From the NCBI RefSeq assembly GCF_014843825.1, contig NZ_JHQR01000003.1, positions 1-49,676 on the forward strand: 49,676 nucleotides of DNA, in the 5' to 3' direction. The notes under the pieces were generated by a model. It was not told the DNA's origin and made no database searches. It saw nothing but the letters and a program-made list of their open reading frames with translations. Source of the stretch: Mesorhizobium silamurunense. GTDB taxonomy: Bacteria > Pseudomonadota > Alphaproteobacteria > Rhizobiales > Rhizobiaceae. Both the position numbers and the translations under genes were made by a program. Positions 45,484-49,676 of the stretch are shown here, in pieces. Position 1 is the first letter of the stretch. The number at the start of each line of letters is the position of its first letter.

Positions 45484-45578
45484 GACCAAGGCTCCTTCGA
45501 TTGACGAAGTATTTCGTGAAACGGTGTTTGCGTTCTCATCAGATTGTTGCGGCGAAGTCGAAAAACGGCGCGGCGCTT

Positions 45579-45607
45579 CTCAGTGAATTCTCACGAATGC
45601 CTCACGA
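45579..45607 (-). promoter_or_regulatory. SARP-type heptamer repeats before the enediyne operon
   Basis: On the minus strand TCGTGAG occurs at 45607-45601 and again at 45596-45590, an exact 11-base period, with a weaker CACTGAG in phase at 45585-45579. They lie about 96-124 bases before the first gene of the operon. Direct heptamers at 11-base spacing are the known operator form of SARP activators. No good -10 box lies at the usual 8 bases downstream, so the promoter position is open. Confidence 0.6.
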
Positions 45608-45736
45608 CCGGTGGTGCCCTCGATTTTCACGAAACGTGCTGTGCGCTCGTTGCGGGTCCACGCCGACATGCCGCCAGGATTCAGGCCTTGGCGCCGGTGA
45701 ACCGGGCAGACATGTGCAGCCCACCGCAGCGGATCT

Positions 45737-46414
45737 TCATGTGCGGGCCCCGGGATCTTCGCCCTGACGTAATTTAGGGCACGAGACCAGGCGTAGCCCA
45801 CGGAAACGGTCTGCCGGGCTAACTCTGGCCAGCGCGTTCCTCATGCGCTCATATTCCATGATGCCGAGCATTGCGAAGGGCATCGGCAGAAGGTTCATGG
45901 CAAAGTGCCAGGTCACCCTGAACCCTACCGCGAAATCCCGACTCCCGACGACACTTGCCGCCCCGAAGAGCGTGCTCATACCTATTGGTTTTCCGACAAA
46001 GAAGGCGCTGGTCGTGAGCATGATATGCTCATAGAGGTGGAAGGTCTCGATGTATAAAGCCCAGCGAACCCATTTCGAAGGCAGGCACACATAAAGGCAG
46101 ACGAGGGCTGTCAGAAAAATACCGTTGCCTATCAGATGTAGCACTTCCATCCCCAGCATCGTGCGGCGCGCGGCATCGCCGGAAGGCGCCACAACGAGAC
46201 CAATCTGCTGCACGAGGTTCATGGCCCACGGAGACATCCAGGGAGTGTCACGGCCGCAGATGTTCGACCAGTCGCCAAGAACCCAGACACCAAACTGGAA
46301 TGCATGCTCCGCGAAATGGCCAATCTGGAAAATCAGGCCAAGCGCGGCAACCACTCCAAGGGCAATCTTGTAATTCCACACCTCGGAAGTTTGAGACACA
46401 TCTGAAGTAGCCAT
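45737..46414 (-). CDS. Membrane protein with HxxEH motifs, unknown function
   Basis: A 225-residue membrane protein with four or five hydrophobic segments. Paired histidine-glutamate motifs recur in or next to the helices: IGHFAEHAFQF, EVLHLIGNGIF, ETFHLYEHIML and VTWHFAMNLLPMPFAM. This pattern could bind a metal or heme, but I know no named family with certainty. The start ATG at 46414 follows AGGGAACAAGAG; the longer frame to 46513 lacks a ribosome site. It lies between the SARP gene and the enediyne operon in the same direction, and has its own heptamer pair upstream, so it is probably a cluster member. Confidence 0.75.
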   Translation of the reverse strand: MATSDVSQTSEVWNYKIALGVVAALGLIFQIGHFAEHAFQFGVWVLGDWSNICGRDTPWMSPWAMNLVQQIGLVVAPSGDAARRTMLGMEVLHLIGNGIFLTALVCLYVCLPSKWVRWALYIETFHLYEHIMLTTSAFFVGKPIGMSTLFGAASVVGSRDFAVGFRVTWHFAMNLLPMPFAMLGIMEYERMRNALARVSPADRFRGLRLVSCPKLRQGEDPGART

Positions 46415-46489
46415 CTCTTGTTCCCTGGGTCGCGTTGTGTCCAAGGCCCAAGACCTACGTCGTAGCGCTGGCGCCAGAATTACCAAACC

Positions 46490-46507
46490 CTCACAAGATA
46501 CTGCCAA
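46490..46507 (-). promoter_or_regulatory. SARP-type heptamer pair before the HxxEH membrane protein gene
   Basis: On the minus strand TTGGCAG at 46507-46501 and TTGTGAG at 46496-46490 lie 11 bases apart, 76-93 bases before the start. After the second heptamer, 8 bases (GGTTTGGT) lead to AATTCT, a weak -10-like box at the spacing known for SARP promoters. Confidence 0.5.
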
Positions 46508-46952
46508 CACCATCTTTGGCGCGAATTGCCCGCACTATCATTGCAGCGGCTACCGATGCCTGGCTAGCGAATGCTGTGCATTGATCGAGCCGGACAGGAT
46601 TTCCAATCGGGAGGTTTGTGATTCAAGAGCTCTGCTGGGCCAGACCAGCATCAGACGAGAACGGGCGTCTCCGAGCGAACTTCGCGAGCATGTTCCTGCA
46701 GCGACTGCCCGCGTCAGAGCCGCCATCGCGAAGCGTTCTCATCCGTGTGAAGTGGGCGCGGCGTTACCGAAAGCGGGCAGTTGGAGCCTAGCATCGAGGA
46801 TACCTGCCGACCCATCGACCAATTATCCAGACAATGACACGATCCGAATGTGCAAATCTGGATATGCCTTTGCCAAGGATCAATGGCTGGACAAGAAGGT
46901 GCCAACGTTTGATCACAGATGCAGTGAGTGCCGTGGGAATGCGAGCACTCGC
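46508..46952. other. Intergenic region after the SARP gene
   Basis: These 445 bases lie between the end of the SARP gene and the heptamer pair of the next gene. I see no credible coding region; a plus-strand frame at 46437-46958 has no ribosome site or recognisable domain. No strong terminator is evident. Confidence 0.4.
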
Positions 46953-47780
46953 CTATAGGGAATGCAAATTCAGCACACCCCGCTTCTCAAGGCAGAGTGT
47001 TTGCCGGATCGACTCTATGTCGTCGTGGTTGTCGCATTGCCGGATGAGTTGAAAGAGCCGGGCCGTTTCAGGCATCGGTCCAACTCCGATTTCTGCACGA
47101 AGAACTTTCTGCCAGCGCTCGAAGAACCTGGCCGCCTCGGCGCGCTGCTCATCCAGGCACAACAGACCAAGCATATTTCGAACGAAGAACTCGCGGAAAG
47201 GATCGAATGAAAGGACCTTGCGGCATACTGCAATCGCGTCAGCGTAGTCACTTTGCCTGATATATTGGGCAAGCGCATTGTGAGCGAGCGTGACAAAGCA
47301 TGTATGAACTCTCTCGCGCTCTTCCACAAACAGGGCATCTTCTTCGCCATCCAGAAATGGCCCCTGGTACAATTCGATTGCGGACCTGATTGCCTCGAGC
47401 GTAGCTGCTACCTGGGAATCTGATCCGAGGGCCACCCTTTTTGCCAACGCTGTGATCGCGTTTGAGTCGACGTGTAGCCAAGGCTCCTGATCCAGAACCA
47501 CGTCGTCCCCGATCGATCGAAGATTTCTACCGCCGTTGCTGCTCGGCTCTTGCCCCAGAATCTTTCTCAGGCGCCATAGAGCAGAGTTCAACGCGGCCCG
47601 GGACCTCTCGGTGTTCATTTCCGGCCAGAAGAGATCCGCGATCCGTTCCCGACGATGAAGCCTGCCCGGGAAAGCAAACAGAAATGCAGCCATCCTCTGC
47701 CCCGACGGCCCAAGGTCAGAGTGAACCCGCCGACCGTCCACGGTGATAGCAAATGAACCCAATAGATTGACCTGCAACAC
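46953..47780 (-). CDS. SARP-family transcriptional activator (OmpR-type HTH plus BTAD)
   Basis: A 275-residue activator of the Streptomyces antibiotic regulatory protein type. Residues 1-95 are a winged helix (LQVNLLGSFAITVDGRRVHS, RRERIADLFWPEMNTERSRA, ALNSALWRLRKILG). Residues about 100-250 are the bacterial transcriptional activation domain (ELYQGPFLDGEEDALFVEER, FREFFVRNMLGLL, ARFFERWQKVLRAEIGVGPM). SARPs bind direct heptamer repeats and turn on biosynthetic clusters in actinomycetes. The gene lies upstream of the enediyne operon in the same direction and has its own heptamer pair, suggesting autoregulation. It has the small-SARP size. Confidence 0.9.
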   Translation of the reverse strand: MLQVNLLGSFAITVDGRRVHSDLGPSGQRMAAFLFAFPGRLHRRERIADLFWPEMNTERSRAALNSALWRLRKILGQEPSSNGGRNLRSIGDDVVLDQEPWLHVDSNAITALAKRVALGSDSQVAATLEAIRSAIELYQGPFLDGEEDALFVEERERVHTCFVTLAHNALAQYIRQSDYADAIAVCRKVLSFDPFREFFVRNMLGLLCLDEQRAEAARFFERWQKVLRAEIGVGPMPETARLFQLIRQCDNHDDIESIRQTLCLEKRGVLNLHSL

Positions 47781-47878
47781 GACCCACCCCCCAAACCACA
47801 GGGACTCGCCCGCGCCGACCGCCGCTTCAGGTGGATGGCCGCAATGTTACTTGGTTGTTGGCAATAATGCAGAGTTCG

Positions 47879-47896
47879 CTCACCATAAAATCACGG
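47879..47896 (-). promoter_or_regulatory. SARP-type heptamer pair before the SARP gene
   Basis: On the minus strand CCGTGAT at 47896-47890 and TGGTGAG at 47885-47879 are 11 bases apart, 99-116 bases before the SARP start. Nine bases after the second heptamer lies CATTAT, a plausible -10, close to the 8-base spacing of studied SARP promoters. This suggests autoregulation. Confidence 0.55.
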
Positions 47897-47957
47897 ATCG
47901 CTAAAATTTCCCAGAGCTTTATTAGGTGAGAAGCAGTTCGGACTGGACTCCAACATA

Positions 47958-48602
47958 TCACGCTGCAACTGGAACAGCCGTTACACGCGTGTCCGAGTAT
48001 CCATAGTTTGCGATCTGCTGAGCGCGATCCTGGAACGCAGTGGGATCTGACGGCGTACGCGCTCGAAACCCGTCAACCATTCGGTTGTACATACAGAACG
48101 CCGAAGCGATCAGAATTGTCAGTTGGATATCGGCATTGCTGGCGCCAGAAGAGCGAGCCGCTGCGATGTGTCGCTCGGTGAGCTTTCGACCACTATCCCT
48201 CACGATCAAGGCGATGCGAATGAGCCGCTGCATCTTGCCGGACAAGCCCGTCAGCACTCCCATCTTTACGTCGTCTGTCAGCACACGCGAGCGATCCTCG
48301 CCGACGCCTTCTCGCTGTAGCAGCGCTTCTGCGAAGGCGGCATGCGTGTCCATGCAATAGAAACAGGCGTTGCCCGCGGATACCCCCGCTGCGATCAATT
48401 CACGTTCGGATCTCGTCAGCGTTGCACCCGGAAATAGCTTGACGAGAAGGGTGTCAGCAAGCGACCTCAGTGGCGTCGCCAAATCTGGCGAAATCATCAT
48501 CGCGGCAAGAATGCCCGGAAAGTCCGGCAAGCCGTCCACGATAGGAGTCTCGGTTGCACGAAGCATCCTCTCAGCCTGTCTCGCATGCAGGTGGCTGTCC
48601 AT
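47958..48602 (-). CDS. AhpD-like carboxymuconolactone decarboxylase family protein
   Basis: A 214-residue all-helical protein of the AhpD/carboxymuconolactone decarboxylase family. The redox motif is intact: Cys80, Cys83 and His87 in NACFYCMDTHAAFAEALL. Members reduce peroxides or act as thiol-disulfide partners. The start is supported by AGGAGGAG five bases upstream. It reads in the same direction as the SARP and enediyne genes and has a heptamer pair upstream, so it may protect the producer against thiol or oxidative stress. That role is inferred. Confidence 0.85.
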   Translation of the reverse strand: MDSHLHARQAERMLRATETPIVDGLPDFPGILAAMMISPDLATPLRSLADTLLVKLFPGATLTRSERELIAAGVSAGNACFYCMDTHAAFAEALLQREGVGEDRSRVLTDDVKMGVLTGLSGKMQRLIRIALIVRDSGRKLTERHIAAARSSGASNADIQLTILIASAFCMYNRMVDGFRARTPSDPTAFQDRAQQIANYGYSDTRVTAVPVAA

Positions 48603-48670
48603 TTGCTCCTCCTGGCATCGTAGCGTGGATGTCGAATTTTGATCCCATGCACCTGAGAACTGCTCGTGCG

Positions 48671-48688
48671 ATCACGAAGAACTCACAA
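48671..48688 (-). promoter_or_regulatory. SARP-type heptamer pair before the AhpD-like gene
   Basis: On the minus strand TTGTGAG at 48688-48682 and TCGTGAT at 48677-48671 are 11 bases apart, 69-86 bases before the start codon. Form and orientation match the other three sites. A further single TTGTGAG lies on the plus strand at 48722-48728, facing the divergent gene. Confidence 0.55.
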
Positions 48689-48936
48689 ATCTCTCCATTT
48701 GATAGTATCCCGCCCTGCAAATTGTGAGCTCAAGGCGCGCAATGTCGTTCGCCTTTGGCGCCGGCTTGATTACGATAGGGTGGTCGATCCTAGGATCGGC
48801 ATAACACTGCCGATCGGCGACACCCGACACCCGGCGGAAAAGCGCCATTGCGACGCTCATAGATCGGATCTCGAATAGACATGGCGCGAAGGCTGCCCAC
48901 GTACTAACTTCGGTCGTTGATTTAATCTGCCGGATT

Positions 48937-48966
48937 CCGAACTTGGCCAACCCGAACTTGGCCAAC
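48937..48966 (+). repeat. Perfect 15-bp tandem direct repeat
   Basis: CCGAACTTGGCCAAC occurs twice in direct succession (48937-48951 and 48952-48966), 33 bases before the start of the plus-strand membrane-protein gene. It may be a regulator-binding site or a simple duplication. TAGATT at 48976-48981 follows, but it is too close to the ribosome site to be an ordinary -10 box. Confidence 0.75.
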
Positions 48967-48998
48967 GGTGACGAGTAGATTGGGGGAGGTTCCGAAAC

Positions 48999-49652
48999 AT
49001 GTCGTCGGACTCGCGGTTCATACGCCAGTCTCGCATGTTCCTTGCGCGCGTTAGATTCTGTCGCCGACGTTTGGAAGCAACGATACGGCCGTACGTTGAA
49101 GTCATAACGGCTCTCTATAGAACATGGCCAGTCACCATTGTGATATTCGGTCTGACCTTATGTTTCATGATACCCGGCCTGGCTGCCGAGCAGACGCATG
49201 AAGCCCTCCTCGAATACGCAAACTTCAATAAGCCGACTCAGGTGGTGTGGGGACGCTATCTCCTTACTGCGTACATTACTATCAGCTTGGGTAGCGTCAT
49301 TCAGCATTGGAGCAAACGTTTGCTCGAAAGCCGCCGCCCCACGCTGATCGCCGTGTATCGCCGATTTCCCTACAGTGTGATTGGGAGATTTCCAGCGTTC
49401 GCGGTTGCAGTCGGCTTTTTCTCTCTTCAGGGTAGTTTGCCAGTCAGTCGCTACCCCTATGCAATCATGGCGGCCGGGTTGATTTTCGCGCAAATTGCCT
49501 ATGACTTCCGGATTTCATTCCTCAGCAAGGTAACGACAAAAACAGGGCTTGGCTTCGAACTGCACCACCGGCTGAATATGACAAGAGAGGTAGTTTGGCT
49601 GGGCCCAATTTTTCTCTTGATGACGGCATTATTAATTCAGCTCTGGGGTTGA
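48999..49652 (+). CDS. Hypothetical membrane protein
   Basis: A 217-residue protein with four or five hydrophobic segments (TIVIFGLTLCFMIPGLAAEQ, YLLTAYITISLGSVIQHWSK, FPAFAVAVGFFSLQGSLPVS, AIMAAGLIFAQIAYDFRISF, WLGPIFLLMTALLIQLWG). The N-terminal 40 residues are strongly basic. I recognise no family. GGGGGAGG at 48982-48989 supports the ATG. It is divergent from the AhpD-like gene, sharing a 396-base control region. The window ends 24 bases after its stop, so its downstream partners are unseen. Confidence 0.7.
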   Translation: MSSDSRFIRQSRMFLARVRFCRRRLEATIRPYVEVITALYRTWPVTIVIFGLTLCFMIPGLAAEQTHEALLEYANFNKPTQVVWGRYLLTAYITISLGSVIQHWSKRLLESRRPTLIAVYRRFPYSVIGRFPAFAVAVGFFSLQGSLPVSRYPYAIMAAGLIFAQIAYDFRISFLSKVTTKTGLGFELHHRLNMTREVVWLGPIFLLMTALLIQLWG

Positions 49653-49676
49653 CGTTGCCCCCAGTTTCTATCCAGT

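Larger units (their letters stand above)
26681..49676. mobile_element. Putative genomic island at tRNA-Phe (right end not in window)
   Basis: The segment starts at the 3' end of tRNA-Phe with a P4-type integrase, the standard layout of a tRNA-targeted integrative element. The rest is accessory: a broken ABC operon, orphan pairs, a low-GC kinase region and an enediyne-type biosynthetic cluster. I found no second copy of the tRNA-Phe 3' end before the window stops, so the far boundary and single-event origin are unproven; several insertions may be stacked. Confidence 0.6.

Noticed and set aside
45478..45523. Inverted TTTCACGA and TCGTGAAA arms around the start of the 69-residue gene as a terminator
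   Set aside because: The arms are far apart, lie over the start codon and ribosome site, and no T tract follows; at most it is an mRNA leader structure.
46437..46958. Plus-strand reading frame of 173 codons between SARP and membrane genes
   Set aside because: It is rich in Cys and Arg in a random-looking pattern, has no ribosome site and crosses the heptamer pair and the end of the SARP gene.
28189..49676. A second copy of the tRNA-Phe 3' end as the far island boundary
   Set aside because: I looked for the T-arm and acceptor sequence by eye and did not find it; the boundary is probably outside the window.

Overview
The window looks like a chromosomal stretch of a rhizobial alphaproteobacterium, most like Mesorhizobium or a close relative. 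The evidence is the conserved block murA - DUF2948 - hisD - UPF0262 - low-molecular-weight phosphatase - infA - maf - yacG - tRNA-Phe (about 20.6-26.7 kb), the high GC content and the Rhizobiales-type intergenic palindromes. This core block is flanked on both sides by tRNA-associated accessory DNA. Genus is an inference; there is no rRNA in the window.

Left accessory region (about 0.7-20.3 kb). A 27-bp perfect copy of the 3' end of tRNA-Thr(GGT) at 744-770 matches the intact tRNA at 20285-20359, so the DNA between them looks like an integrated island. It holds two metabolic units. The first (12206 down to 986, minus strand) is an eleven-gene organosulfur operon: FMN reductase, SfnG-type dimethylsulfone monooxygenase, a complete Liv-type ABC importer, SfnB-type oxidoreductase, SsuD/MsuD-type monooxygenase, an FAD protein and a flavin reductase. 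The second (12652-19873, plus strand) is a sugar-type catabolic unit: XRE-cupin regulator, ABC importer, phosphotriesterase-family hydrolase, amidotransferase-like protein, PfkB kinase and BtpA/SgcQ protein. Outside the repeat, at 3-643, lie remnants of a serine and a tyrosine recombinase.

Right accessory region (26.7 kb to the end). A P4-type tyrosine integrase sits about 210 bp after tRNA-Phe. It is followed by cargo with mixed composition: an orphan amino-acid ABC ATPase with a frameshifted permease, a BNR-repeat protein paired with a MoaD/ThiS-like protein, a secreted unknown, and an unknown protein coupled to a divergent UbiB-like kinase.

The most striking content is at 35.3-45.5 kb: a translationally coupled operon in the order unbL(E3) - unbV(E4) - unbU(E5) - pksE - tebC(E10). 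This is the warhead cassette that defines enediyne biosynthesis in actinomycetes. The 1852-residue synthase has the KS-AT-ACP-KR-DH-PPTase order of enediyne synthases. Upstream lie a SARP-family activator, an AhpD-like protein, a His-rich membrane protein and a 69-residue protein. Four minus-strand transcription units here have pairs of TNGTGAG-like heptamers at exactly 11-bp spacing, 69-107 bp before the start codon, all in one orientation. That is the geometry of SARP operators and suggests one regulon. No tailoring enzyme, self-resistance gene or second island end is visible before the window stops, so the cluster may continue to the right.
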